Of a stretch of 64,000 bases of DNA, positions 28,800 to 37,548 are shown piece after piece. The DNA comes from Verrucomicrobiota bacterium (GTDB lineage Bacteria; Verrucomicrobiota; Verrucomicrobiia; Limisphaerales; JADJPG01): contig JADJPG010000001.1 of assembly GCA_016713365.1 (NCBI GenBank), positions 62,001 through 126,000 of the forward strand, in the 5' to 3' direction. The notes below the pieces were generated by a model. It searched no databases. It saw only the letters and a program-made list of their open reading frames with translations, and was not told the DNA's origin. Within the stretch, counting starts at the first letter, position 1, and each line of letters starts with the position of its first letter. Position numbers and translations under genes: made by a program.

Positions 28800-30890
28800 C
28801 CGGTTGTGCAGTCAGCCAATCTATGGCCCGATGTAAGAGGATCCTCATCCGCCTTTTCGCTGCCCGTGTTTAATGGCGTCTGGAAGGTCAGCATTGGCGA
28901 TCAATTCAACCCTTCTCTAATCGATCCCAATTTGCCCCAGCCCGTAATCGTTCATGTGACCAACCAAACTGTGACAGTTCAGTTCGATCGTCCCACGCCA
29001 CCGACCAAGGAAGTCTTGCTTGTGAAAGTCGTGGCTGTAGACGGCACCTCGGTCACCAATGCTTCAGTCAACGCCAGCTCTGAGTTGGGAATTCCCATAC
29101 CACGCTCACCGCCGTTACCGCAGTTTCCCGGATCTCCGCCTCCCGATCCGACGGTGAAGAGTCTCTTGGGCAATGGAGGATGGACACTGGCCGGAACGGG
29201 CGGAGGTTGGACTGAGCTGGAGGGGGGGACTGTCCCTCTGAATGGTGCATCCAACCTCAGTCTTGTGATTCCAAAGAATGGCATTGACCGCGCATCACCG
29301 GCGTCGTGCGCGACACTCACGGTGTTCCATTGCCCGGCCGGTATCTGCAACTGAAAGCTTCCACGGAGGGAACGAACTACAGCGGGGCCATCCTCACCGA
29401 GATTAACGGCGCTTTGGGCGTGCGGGACAATGGGTGGTTACGGGGATGGGGGCGGGAGCCGGGGTCAGGGTCGAAATCACCAGGTGAGCAGGAAGTAGGC
29501 TGGTGGTTGCCCGTTCCTGCGAACTTCAGCTCACGCTGTCGACGTTGAAGACGAAGCAGGAATTCCAGAGACCGTTTTTGGAGTCAGCCTCTCTGGTGGA
29601 TCGAGCTATTACTCGACGAATCTTTTCGCAGGCCAGCGTTGGGCTACGCCGCTGAGTACCGGGCTCTGGACGGCATCCCTTTTTCCAGACTGGTCCACGT
29701 TTCACCATGATCCTTATCGAATCCTCCCCGTAATGAAGTTTCAGCACCCTGGTGCAGACTCCACCAATCTCTCCCTCGTCGCGCGCAGGTCCTCTGCTCG
29801 AATTGAGGGCCGACTGCGGGATGCGCGCGGCAAACTGCTAAACAAAGGTTACGCCACCGCCCGGGCTAACATTGGCGGGAGGAACTACTCAGTCAGCGGA
29901 CAGGTAGCTTCGGGGTATTTTTCGCTGCATGTCATTCCCGGCGACTGGCAAGTCGCTGCCTCGACCTGGCGTTCGCCGACTTTTGGGGGCGAGTTGCCAA
30001 GTCCGATCAGTCCAGGCGCTCGACCCACTCCGGATTACATTGATCCTCCGGCCCAGTGGTTGAGCGTTACCAATGGAGTGAACAACTGCGAGTTCGTGAC
30101 CGAAGATGTCCCGGCGTCCGTTTCCCTCATGGCAATGGTCGTGGGCGAGAACGGCATCGTTCTGAAAGATACGACTGTGCAAATTCCGGGGAACCCCTTC
30201 GGCGAGTGGCAAGAAGTCGATTCGCACGGTATCGCACGGTTCACTATCCTTCCCGGCCTCAATACCATTTCGGCCTCCCCGAGCTGGCGGGTCGCGCAGT
30301 GGGAGCAGCTTTTGTTTCCGACGGTTTCGTTGAACCTAACCGCGCCGTCGAACTACGTGGTGCTTATTGTTCGCGCTCCGACCGCGTGCCTGCATGGAAC
30401 AGTCTCCGACCAGGAGGGCAGCCCGCTGGCTTTTCAAGTCAGCGGGAACGGACAAGTGCAGGGCACGAATTACTCCAGTGTCGTGTGCCCGGATTCTGAA
30501 CTCGGTTTTTGTCTGCCGGTGATTCCCGGCGATTGGGTGATCACCGTGCCGGATGGGGTGGCAAATGGCCTAGGCTTCCAGTCCCCCCGCAGTGAGACCG
30601 TGCTCATACCCGCCACCGGCTTGGCTCCATCGGTGGACTTTGTCTTGGAACCGTTTGCCGGAGACTTTCGCAACGCGCAATGGTCGACGCCATCAAGGAA
30701 GCTTACGGGCGGATTGGAGTTGGAACTGCGAGCGCAGGCGACGCTCACCTGGCGAATTGATCGAAGCGATGACCTGAAGACTTGAAGCGCATGGTCCACC
30801 GCAATCACCACCAACGGAGCGGCCCGACTGTTTGATCCTGATGCGCCATCAGGCAGGTCGAAATACTACCGCGCAGTCTGGATCCAATGA
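28800..30890 (+). pseudogene. Carboxypeptidase-regulatory-like secreted protein, broken by frameshifts and a stop
   Basis: Pieces of one protein with repeated carboxypeptidase-regulatory-like (Ig-type) domains lie in sequence. Frame 1 runs from about 28800 to 29354 (FSLPVFNGVWKVSIGDQFNP). Frame 2 starts near 29300 (RDTHGVPLPGRYLQLKASTE). Frame 3 runs from about 29535 (VDVEDEAGIPETVFGVSLSGG, IEGRLRDARGKLLNKG, CLHGTVSDQEGSPLAF). The last frame meets TGA at 30783 in RIDRSDDLKT and continues SAWSTAITTNGAARLFDPDA to TGA at 30888. The usual ending of such proteins reads SDDLkTWs, so TGG has become TGA. The N-terminus is lost in the G-rich stretch upstream. Role unknown; probably a cell-surface or secreted protein. 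Confidence 0.65.
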
Positions 30891-30925
30891 TTACAGTGAG
30901 CGCCCGGCGAGAAGTCGGCAGCTCA

Positions 30926-31921
30926 CTAATTCACCACGTTGAAGGGCGCTTGGCCGAGCAGCACGCGGCGGCAGTTCTGGCTGCCTTTCACGCGCATGTC
31001 GATGAGGCCTTCCTCTGAATAGAACGCCGCGTGCGGATTGATGATGAGGCGGTCGTGCGCCGGATGATTCGGATCGCGCCACGCTTTGATGAGCGGATGG
31101 TCGGACGAGGGTGGCTCGGTTTCCAACACGTCGATGCCCGCGCCGCGCAGATGACCGGACGTCACGGCGTCGAGCACGGCGAGCACATCCACCACGCCGC
31201 CGCGTGAAGTATTCACGAGGAATGATCCGGGGCGCATCTTCGCGATGGTGTCGCGGTTGAGCAGATGTTTCGTCTCGGGCGTGAGCGGACAATGGGCGCT
31301 GACGACGTGGGCTTGCGCAAGCAGTTCATCGAGCGTTTCGACGGAGCGGATGCCGAGGGATTTGTCGCGGCCTTGGGCAACGTGGGGATCGTAATAGACC
31401 ACGTCCATCCCGAGCGCCTTCGCCCGCAGCGCGGCGGCGGTGCCGATGCGGCCGATGCCGATCACGCCGAAGACGCGTCCGCGCAGGCGCAGCACGGGCG
31501 CGACTTGGGTGTAGCTCCAGTCGCCTTGGGCGTTTTGCAGGCGGGCGTTCAGCGAGTGAATGCCGCGGGCGAGCGTGAGCATCATGCCGATGGCGGAATC
31601 CGCGACGTCTTCGGTGCCGTAGTCGGGAATGTTCGCCACCGGGATGCCGCGGGCGCGGGCGGCGGCGCGGTCCACGTTGTCGAAGCCGACGCCACAGCGG
31701 ACGATGAGTTTGCACTTCGTGAGTCGCGCGATGGTGGCGGCGGACAGGCCGAGGTAGTGGTAGACCATCACGATGTCGGCGTCCTCGATCCGCCCGGCGA
31801 GCTCGCTTTCGTTCTTCGCGTCGAGGGCGATGACATCCGCAAGGTCACCGAGGATGCGGCGTTCGTGTTCCAGTTCTCCGGTGATGAAGTCCGTGATGAC
31901 GACTTTGGCGCGTGTGCTCAT
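30926..31921 (-). CDS. D-isomer specific 2-hydroxyacid dehydrogenase (CtBP-like)
   Basis: This NAD-dependent 2-hydroxyacid dehydrogenase has 331 residues from the ATG at 31921. The catalytic domain has VYHYLGLSAATIARLTKCKL and VRCGVGFDNVD. The Rossmann part has GVIGIGRIGTAAALRAKALGM. The active-site Arg is in FLVNTSRGGVVD, Glu in GIDVLETEP, and His in INPHAAFYSEEG. The family includes CtBP, phosphoglycerate and glyoxylate reductases; the segment after the nucleotide site and the NPHAAFYSE motif favour the CtBP-like group. The substrate is not known. It lies downstream of the cupin gene on the same strand; the 105 bp between them show no clear promoter or terminator. Confidence 0.9.
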   Translation of the reverse strand: MSTRAKVVITDFITGELEHERRILGDLADVIALDAKNESELAGRIEDADIVMVYHYLGLSAATIARLTKCKLIVRCGVGFDNVDRAAARARGIPVANIPDYGTEDVADSAIGMMLTLARGIHSLNARLQNAQGDWSYTQVAPVLRLRGRVFGVIGIGRIGTAAALRAKALGMDVVYYDPHVAQGRDKSLGIRSVETLDELLAQAHVVSAHCPLTPETKHLLNRDTIAKMRPGSFLVNTSRGGVVDVLAVLDAVTSGHLRGAGIDVLETEPPSSDHPLIKAWRDPNHPAHDRLIINPHAAFYSEEGLIDMRVKGSQNCRRVLLGQAPFNVVN

Positions 31922-32026
31922 GTGATGTGAGAGGAAGCTTCGATCCGACGGAAACAGAGGCAAGGCGAAACCTGCACAGCGCTGCCGACCGAACGCCGGT
32001 AGCAGGTCGGGAAAGTCGAGTTGCGT

Positions 32027-32509
32027 TCAGTGCGGCGGCAGAATTTCGATCCCGTATTGCGGCGCGATGGTCAGGAGGCGTTCGATGTCGGCGGGGGTAA
32101 CGGGCAACGGCGGAGAATCGAACGACGGAACGGGCGTGGCGATGCTGGTGATAAACTTGTCGAAGCCGGGAGGCGTGACGAGGATCAGCATTCGCGCTGG
32201 AATGTTGCCTTCATTCTTGAACGCATGTGGGATGTTGCGCGGACCTTGCACAAATGTGCCCGGGCCGGCGACAAGGCGTTTGCCGTCCACGGTGAAGGTG
32301 ATCTCGCCTTCGAGGATGAAGAAGCCTTCATCCTCGCGACGATGTATGTGCGGCGGCGGTCCGCCTCCGGGCAGGACGCGCGCTTCCGAAAGGACGTAGG
32401 CGCCGCCAGTTTGTTCGCCACTGGCGAGAATGCGGTAAACATCGCCGACGGCCGAGTAAGCCTGACCTTCACCAGACTTGGAGTGGATGATTTGTGCGCT
32501 GGCAGACAT
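32027..32509 (-). CDS. Cupin domain protein
   Basis: The 160-residue protein is a single-domain cupin: GGAYVLSEARVLPGGGPPPHIHRREDEGFFILEG supplies the first motif (His-x-His, Glu) and PRNIPHAFKNEG gives the second His, so a metal site is expected. Cupins of this small type are often oxygenases, isomerases or sensors; the sequence does not say which. It diverges from the first porin gene, with 178 bp between the starts. Confidence 0.85.
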   Translation of the reverse strand: MSASAQIIHSKSGEGQAYSAVGDVYRILASGEQTGGAYVLSEARVLPGGGPPPHIHRREDEGFFILEGEITFTVDGKRLVAGPGTFVQGPRNIPHAFKNEGNIPARMLILVTPPGFDKFITSIATPVPSFDSPPLPVTPADIERLLTIAPQYGIEILPPH

Positions 32510-32687
32510 GGCGGGAGAATCAACAAGTCGCGTGGATGATTCAAGCGGTTCGCGTCTGGAAATGCGTCAGCAGGGAGAAAACTGTTGTCAGTCGGAAGCT
32601 CATTTCCTAGCGTCGCGCCTCAAGAGCACCACCGCGCGGGACACCATGACGGGTCTGCAACGGAGCGCGTGCCGGACGAGGAACTTT

Positions 32688-33908
32688 ATGAGAATGAATC
32701 ACTGGACGATCGGTTTGGCCGCCGCAGGATGCGTGAGTTTGCCCGGCTCGGCGCGCGCAGAGGAGAGTGGCAATCAGCTTTGGACCGCCGTGTCGTCGAC
32801 CACTCTCAGCGGTTATGTGAACACGTCCATGCACTGGAATCCCGGCACGGGCAACGGTCATGTCCCGGATTACTTCTATAATACCTCGCAGAAACAGGAT
32901 GGCTTCAACCTGAACGTGGTGGACCTGACGCTGGAGCGTGAACTCGATGACGCGACTTGGTCCGCGGGCTACAAGGTCCAGCTCTGGTTCGGACCGGATG
33001 CGCGGACGTTTGGTTCCACACTGGATGCGGGCGGGATTGATTCGAGTGCGGCAGCGGTGCGGCAGGCGCATGTCACCTTGCGCGCCCCGGTCGGCAACGG
33101 ACTGGATTTCAAAGTCGGCGTGTTCGATGGCTTGCTTGGATACGAGAGCCATGACGCGGGACGGAATCCCAACTACACCCGTTCCTACGGAACGACTCTC
33201 GCGCCGCAGTCGCATACTGGAATTCAAGTTAGCTATCAATTTGCTTCATGGTTGAGTGCCGCCGCCGTCGTGGCGGATACGATCGGGCCGGTGATCAACT
33301 CCAAGGCGAACCCGCCGAAGGCAGAATCCTTCAAGGCGTATTCCGGGCTCGTGGCGCTGAGTGCACCGGAGGATTGGGGGTTCCTCGCCGGATCTGCGTT
33401 GTACGGCGGCGTGGTGAATGGATATAGTACGCGTTCGGATTGGGACCAAACCACGTGGTACGCCGGCGCGACGTTGAACACTCCCCTGCCCAGCTTGCGG
33501 CTCGGGGCGTCGTATTCCTATTTGGGCACGTCTGACTTCAATGCTGGCAACGACGACTACGCCAATGCCCTCGCGCTCTACAGCTCGTTCCAGCTCACCG
33601 ACAAGTTGAGCCTCCACGGCCGCGCGGAATACGCCTGGTCGAGCACCGGGCTCTTCGACGGCAGCGCGGATATCGATGATGGCAACAGCGAGGTCTTCGC
33701 TCTCACGGGAACACTCCAGTATGATCTGTGGCGCAATGTCATCAGCCGCCTGGAAGTGCGTTGGGACCACCAGGCTGGCGATGGCGAGATGCCGGGTTAC
33801 GGCGGAGAACCGTCCGGAGTCGGCGGTGGCGGGGCGGGCGGCGGACCTTCCGGCGGCCGTTTGCGGAACTCCTTTCTCGTGGCCGCGAACGTGATCTATC
33901 AGTTCTGA
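32688..33908 (+). CDS. Outer-membrane beta-barrel porin (first of two tandem copies)
   Basis: The 406-residue outer-membrane protein has the leader MRMNHWTIGLAAAGCVSLPGSARA and begins the barrel with TTLSGYVNTSMHWNPGTGN. Many alternating strands follow, and it ends ANVIYQF with the C-terminal Phe needed for outer-membrane insertion. A good Shine-Dalgarno (GAGGA at 32678-32682) sits before the ATG at 32688. It is very similar to the following porin over the whole length (VTLRAPVGNGLDFKVGVFD, NPNYTRSYG, TLQYDLWRNVISRLEVRWDH). The loop before the last strand is Gly-rich. It resembles the OmpL-like BBP2/DUF3138-type barrels of Verrucomicrobia. The solute is unknown. Confidence 0.85.
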   Translation: MRMNHWTIGLAAAGCVSLPGSARAEESGNQLWTAVSSTTLSGYVNTSMHWNPGTGNGHVPDYFYNTSQKQDGFNLNVVDLTLERELDDATWSAGYKVQLWFGPDARTFGSTLDAGGIDSSAAAVRQAHVTLRAPVGNGLDFKVGVFDGLLGYESHDAGRNPNYTRSYGTTLAPQSHTGIQVSYQFASWLSAAAVVADTIGPVINSKANPPKAESFKAYSGLVALSAPEDWGFLAGSALYGGVVNGYSTRSDWDQTTWYAGATLNTPLPSLRLGASYSYLGTSDFNAGNDDYANALALYSSFQLTDKLSLHGRAEYAWSSTGLFDGSADIDDGNSEVFALTGTLQYDLWRNVISRLEVRWDHQAGDGEMPGYGGEPSGVGGGGAGGGPSGGRLRNSFLVAANVIYQF

Positions 33909-34174
33909 ATCCGTAATTGCCCTGACCGTTTGCTGGAGAAAATCCGGTTCCAGATCGGACCGAAAACCCGCCGCCAGCGGAGCGGAGCCACAAAAGAAAG
34001 TGCTTGCCAAGAATTGGTGGGATGCCCAAAACGTCCCCCGTCACGGGTCAACTCAAGTCGCTCGTGGGCTGGGGCATACCGTTCCAGTCCGCGGCGGAAA
34101 CCAACACCTGTGACACTCTTGCGGCCGCTTCGAAGTTCCGTGCTTCAGGCTGCAAAACACGCAGTCCAGACCAC

Positions 34175-34243
34175 GTAATGAGTTATTTATACGTGATTTG
34201 GCTGGGTAGGAACCTGAGACAAAAACAAAACAAACGGAAGGAA
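34175..34243 (+). promoter_or_regulatory. Upstream region of the second porin: AT-rich promoter candidate and Shine-Dalgarno
   Basis: The gap between the porins (33909-34249) is GC-rich apart from AGTTATTTATACGTGATTT at about 34178-34196, the one AT-rich block, followed 40 bp later by GGAAGGAA (34236-34243), a good ribosome site. A -10 element could lie in the AT-rich block, but no convincing -35 is seen. No sigma-54 type site is found. Confidence 0.35.
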
Positions 34244-34249
34244 CAGAGA

Positions 34250-35467
34250 ATGAAAGTTAATAAATGGACGATGGGTCTGGCTGCACTCGGACTCGTCAGC
34301 ATCCCGGCGACCTCGTCGGCCGAAGAAGGCAAGGCAAACGGTCTGTTGACCGCGTTGTCTTCCACCACCATCAGCGGTTACGTCAACACCTCGATCCACT
34401 GGAACACCGGTACGGGCAATGAATCCCTCCCGGCCCATGGCTACAACACCCAGCAGAAGGCGGACGGCTTCAACCTGGACGTGTTCAAGCTCCAGATCGA
34501 GAAGCCCCTCGACGAAGCCCAGTGGTCCGCTGGTTACAAGGCGGAACTGCTCTTCGGTGGTGACGCTGGCGTGTACGGCACCACGCTCGACCAGAACGGC
34601 GACGGAAGCGCGGCTGCTGTCAAGCAGGCCTACGTTTCCCTGCGCGCTCCGGTGGGCAACGGCCTTGATTTCAAGGTCGGCGTGTTCGATACCGTGATCG
34701 GCTACGAAGTCTTCGACGCCGGCAACAACCCGAACTACACCCGCTCCTACGGCTTCACCATCGAGCCGACCACCCACACCGGTGTGCTCGCCTCTTACCA
34801 GGTCAGCAGCGCGGTCAGCCTCTCGGCTGGCATCGGCAACACCATCGGTCCTGTGATCAACCAGAAGGCCAACCCGCCGAAGGCTGAATCTTACAAGACC
34901 TACATGGGCTCCGTGGCGGTCACCGCTCCGGAAGACTGGGGCTTCATCTCCGGCTCGACCCTGTATGCGGGCATCGTGAACGGCTACAACACCGGTGCGG
35001 ACTGGGACCAAACCAGCTATTACATCGGTGCCACGCTGAACACCCCGGTCAAGAACCTCAAGGTTGGCGCTGCGCTCGATTACCTGAGCCTCACTGACTC
35101 CACGGTCGGCAACAACGAAGAAGAAGATGCCACGGCTTGGTCGCTCTACGCGTCCTTCCAGGCGACCGAGAAGCTCAGCCTCCACCTCCGCGGTGAATAC
35201 GCTGAGACTGACACGGCTCTCCTCGGCACCGGCACTGGTCTGACCGGCGGCAACAGCAAGATCATCGCGCTCACCAGCACGCTCCAGTATGACCTCTGGA
35301 ACAACGTCCTGAGCCGTTTGGAAATCCGCTGGGACCACCAGGCTGGCGACGGCGACATGAGCGGCTGGGGTAACAACACCGCTGGCGGCGGTGGCGCGGG
35401 CACTCCTGCGACCTACACCAAGCGCAACAACGTGCTGATCGCTGCGAACATCATCTACAAGTTCTAA
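34250..35467 (+). CDS. Outer-membrane beta-barrel porin (second tandem copy, strong expression signals)
   Basis: This 405-residue paralog of the preceding gene has the leader MKVNKWTMGLAALGLVSIPATSSA and ends AANIIYKF. The Shine-Dalgarno (GGAAGG before the ATG at 34250) is strong, and the codons are much more uniform than in neighbours, favouring C-ending and GGT codons, as expected for an abundant outer-membrane protein. Its stop at 35467 is followed within 30 bp by a perfect hairpin. The 340-bp gap before it holds the likely promoter (AT-rich stretch at about 34175-34196) and no other gene. This copy probably makes most of the porin protein; substrate specificity is unknown. Confidence 0.88.
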   Translation: MKVNKWTMGLAALGLVSIPATSSAEEGKANGLLTALSSTTISGYVNTSIHWNTGTGNESLPAHGYNTQQKADGFNLDVFKLQIEKPLDEAQWSAGYKAELLFGGDAGVYGTTLDQNGDGSAAAVKQAYVSLRAPVGNGLDFKVGVFDTVIGYEVFDAGNNPNYTRSYGFTIEPTTHTGVLASYQVSSAVSLSAGIGNTIGPVINQKANPPKAESYKTYMGSVAVTAPEDWGFISGSTLYAGIVNGYNTGADWDQTSYYIGATLNTPVKNLKVGAALDYLSLTDSTVGNNEEEDATAWSLYASFQATEKLSLHLRGEYAETDTALLGTGTGLTGGNSKIIALTSTLQYDLWNNVLSRLEIRWDHQAGDGDMSGWGNNTAGGGGAGTPATYTKRNNVLIAANIIYKF

Positions 35468-35493
35468 TCTGACCTAGTCAGACTGAATCTTTC

Positions 35494-35530
35494 AGCCCCC
35501 TTTCGGGAAACCGGAAGGGGGCTTTGTGTT
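35494..35530 (+). terminator. Rho-independent terminator after the second porin
   Basis: A perfect 9-bp stem (AGCCCCCTT at 35494-35502 with AAGGGGGCT at 35515-35523) and a 12-base loop region are followed by TTGTGTTT. It starts 27 bp after the porin stop codon, and the stem carries five G:C pairs in a row. This is the clearest terminator in the window. Confidence 0.85.
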
Positions 35531-35618
35531 TCTGGCGAAGGAGTTCCTGCCGTTCTCGATGAAAGGCATGGGGCGATCATCTTGACTCGCGAAGCGACGA
35601 TTGATCAGAAATTTCAAC

Positions 35619-35654
35619 GTGAGGAAGCCCAACGGTCATGGACCGTCCTCTCAC
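35619..35654. other. Imperfect hairpin between the porin terminator and the zinc-ribbon gene
   Basis: ACGGTC (35632-35637), loop ATG, GACCGT (35641-35646) make a 6-bp hairpin, flanked by GTGAGG and CCTCTCAC, which can extend the stem with a bulge. It lies 45 bp beyond the stop of the minus-strand zinc-ribbon gene and may help end that transcript, although no T-tract follows directly. The rest of 35531-35698 shows nothing else. Confidence 0.3.
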
Positions 35655-35698
35655 CTTCCCTGTGTTTCGCGTCTTTAGCGGACCACCCAGTCGTCTTG

Positions 35699-35995
35699 CT
35701 AATCCCCCAGCAACTTTTTCAGCTTGTCGCGCGCGTCTTCCTCGCGCTTGTCCACGCCCTTGCCCTTCCAGTCGCGGCGGATGAAATCAAAGTATTCGCA
35801 GAAGTTCGCCATGTGCTTCTCATGCACCGGATCGGCACGCTTGTCGCGACACTGCTGCGCCACGCGCGGATCGTAGCTGATGCAATTCAGGCAGACCTTC
35901 AGGTCAGAGCCGCACTGATGACAGCTCTCCGTCCGCCCCGGCAGCCCGGCAATGGCGTATTCCCAGCCGCAGTTGTGGCAATGACGCGTCGGCAT
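35699..35995 (-). CDS. Small zinc-ribbon protein
   Basis: The 98-residue protein has paired cysteine motifs CHNCGWEYAIAG and CHQCGSDLKVCLNC in the first 40 residues, enough for one or two zinc sites, then QQCRDKRADPVHEKHMANFCEYF and a lysine-rich C-terminal helix (KREEDARDKLKKLLGD). It is probably a metal-binding adaptor or nucleic-acid-associated protein; I do not recognise a named family. It starts 1 bp after the stop of the PfpI-like gene, so the two form an operon (PfpI first). Confidence 0.75.
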   Translation of the reverse strand: MPTRHCHNCGWEYAIAGLPGRTESCHQCGSDLKVCLNCISYDPRVAQQCRDKRADPVHEKHMANFCEYFDFIRRDWKGKGVDKREEDARDKLKKLLGD

Positions 35996-35996
35996 G

Positions 35997-36551
35997 TCAG
36001 CTCTCCTTCAATTGGTTGAAAATCTCGCGGTAAAACTCCGGGTGACTCTCCCACGTCTGCGATGTGATGAACTTCCCGTCGCGCACGCACTGTTTGTCCA
36101 CCCACTTGCCGCCGCCCTGCTCCAGCTCGAACCTCACATTGCGGTAACAGGTGAGCGTCTTGCCCTTCACCAGCCCGGCCGCGATCAAGATCTGGATGCC
36201 GTGGCAGATGGAGAAGACCCATTTCCCGCGCCGCGCAAACTCCTGCACGATGCGAATCGTCGCGGCGTCATGACGCAGGAACTCCGGCGCACGACCGCCG
36301 ATCAGCATCACCGCGTCGTAATCCGTCACCCGGACATTGCGCAACGCGAGGTCGCACTTCACCAGGTAACCCGGCCGTTCCACATACGTGTTCCAGCCCG
36401 GCTCGAAATCGTGAATGACCCCGTGAATCAGCTTCTTCTGCGTTGCTGCGATCACCGCCTTCCAACCCGCCTCGGTGAAACGTTGCTGCGCGTAGTAAAT
36501 CTCCAATGACTCTCCCGAGTCGTCCGTGATGATCAGAATCTTTTTGGCCAT
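35997..36551 (-). CDS. DJ-1/PfpI family protein (class I glutamine amidotransferase-like fold)
   Basis: The 184-residue product has the family core: IIGG-like AVMLIGGRAPEFL and the nucleophile elbow FSICHGIQIL with Cys116 and His117. N-terminal Glu residues (about 14 or 17) could complete the site. PfpI/YhbO/DJ-1 members act as proteases, chaperones or deglycases; which applies here is not visible. A C-terminal segment (KCVRDGKFITSQTWESHPEF-like) matches the GLxxx/TSR...p region of PfpI proteins. It is the first gene of a two-gene operon with the zinc-ribbon protein downstream. Confidence 0.88.
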   Translation of the reverse strand: MAKKILIITDDSGESLEIYYAQQRFTEAGWKAVIAATQKKLIHGVIHDFEPGWNTYVERPGYLVKCDLALRNVRVTDYDAVMLIGGRAPEFLRHDAATIRIVQEFARRGKWVFSICHGIQILIAAGLVKGKTLTCYRNVRFELEQGGGKWVDKQCVRDGKFITSQTWESHPEFYREIFNQLKES

Positions 36552-36636
36552 GCGCGGAGTGTAGAGATGGCCCGAAAGATTTCGAGCGAAATGCCCCCTG
36601 CGCGCGACCGAAATTCACTCCACCCCGCCACCAACT

Positions 36637-37422
36637 CTACGGCTGCCGATGCTCGTCCACCCAGTGCACCGCGTGCATGAGCAATCCCTGCCAGTGCCCT
36701 TCGATCGTGCGGGACGGCATGGGGTCGATGCTTACCTCCGTCACTTGGCCGCTCCGCCAGCCGACGATCTCATTGAAGGCCTCGACGCCCTTTACCGCGC
36801 CCGACTCGGCATGGACGATCTCGCCGTCCTTGAAGAACACCCGTCCCCGCCCGCCTTCTTCACCCACGAAATCCAGCACCACCGTCGATCGCGCCAGACA
36901 CTTCAGCTGAATGATATCGAGCGTCGTCAACTGCGTCAGCAGCGCCGAGAAACCACAGCTGCCGCTCTTCACGCCCTTCCACTTGTCCCACTGCTCGCGC
37001 ACCAACGCGCCGAGCGTCTTCCCATCCGCCGGCTTCTCCATGAAATGAAGAATTCCAAACGCCTCCGCCTGATCGCGGTAATGCGGCAAGGGCACGCCCG
37101 TCAAAATCGCCACGCACGCCTCCGGGCTTTTCTGCTGGATGTCGTGCAGGAAATCGATCCCGAGCCCGTCCGGCAGCTGGATGTCCAGCACGCACAGCTG
37201 GAATTTGTGTTCGTTCAACAGCCGCCGGCCCTCTGCCAGCGTGCGCGCGGACACAATCACACTTTCCGCCGCCGCGCGGAGAACGGTCTGGGATGCGGAC
37301 GCGAGCGAGATCTGGTCGTCTTCCAGAATGAGCACGCGAAACGAATTGGTATCCGATGCTGTATTGGCCACGTCGAAGAAATGTTCCACGCCATTTGCAC
37401 CGACGCCCGCATGTCGTGTCAA
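36637..37422 (-). CDS. Response-regulator receiver plus DUF4388 domain
   Basis: The N-terminal receiver (about residues 28-150) has the acid pocket EDD (34-36), the phospho-acceptor D80 in CVLDIQLPDG, a threonine in LTGVP and the lysine K130 in FMEKPAD. It is followed by DUF4388 (about 155-250: SALLTQLTTLDIIQLKCLA, GRVFFKDGEIVHAESG, GWRSGQV). DUF4388 is a PilZ-like/PATAN-type module found after receivers in gliding and twitching signal systems. No HTH or enzyme domain is present, so output is likely by protein contact. The start is uncertain (TTG 37422 or GTG 37389). No sensor kinase is adjacent. It diverges from the DUF554 gene. Confidence 0.85.
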   Translation of the reverse strand: MTRHAGVGANGVEHFFDVANTASDTNSFRVLILEDDQISLASASQTVLRAAAESVIVSARTLAEGRRLLNEHKFQLCVLDIQLPDGLGIDFLHDIQQKSPEACVAILTGVPLPHYRDQAEAFGILHFMEKPADGKTLGALVREQWDKWKGVKSGSCGFSALLTQLTTLDIIQLKCLARSTVVLDFVGEEGGRGRVFFKDGEIVHAESGAVKGVEAFNEIVGWRSGQVTEVSIDPMPSRTIEGHWQGLLMHAVHWVDEHRQP

Positions 37423-37548
37423 TCCCGAACCCGTCCGCTTTTAGAGTTGTTGTTTGCCTTCGCCCGTTGTTTCTTCGCTGCACCCGCGCGACCCGGACAC
37501 CCGCCGCTCGCGCCATTGGAACATGACAACACAACCCGATCGCCGGCC

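Noticed and set aside
34080..34150. A sigma-54 promoter before the second porin (TGTGACACTCTTGC)
   Set aside because: The spacing and the -24 GG do not fit the GG-N10-GC requirement.
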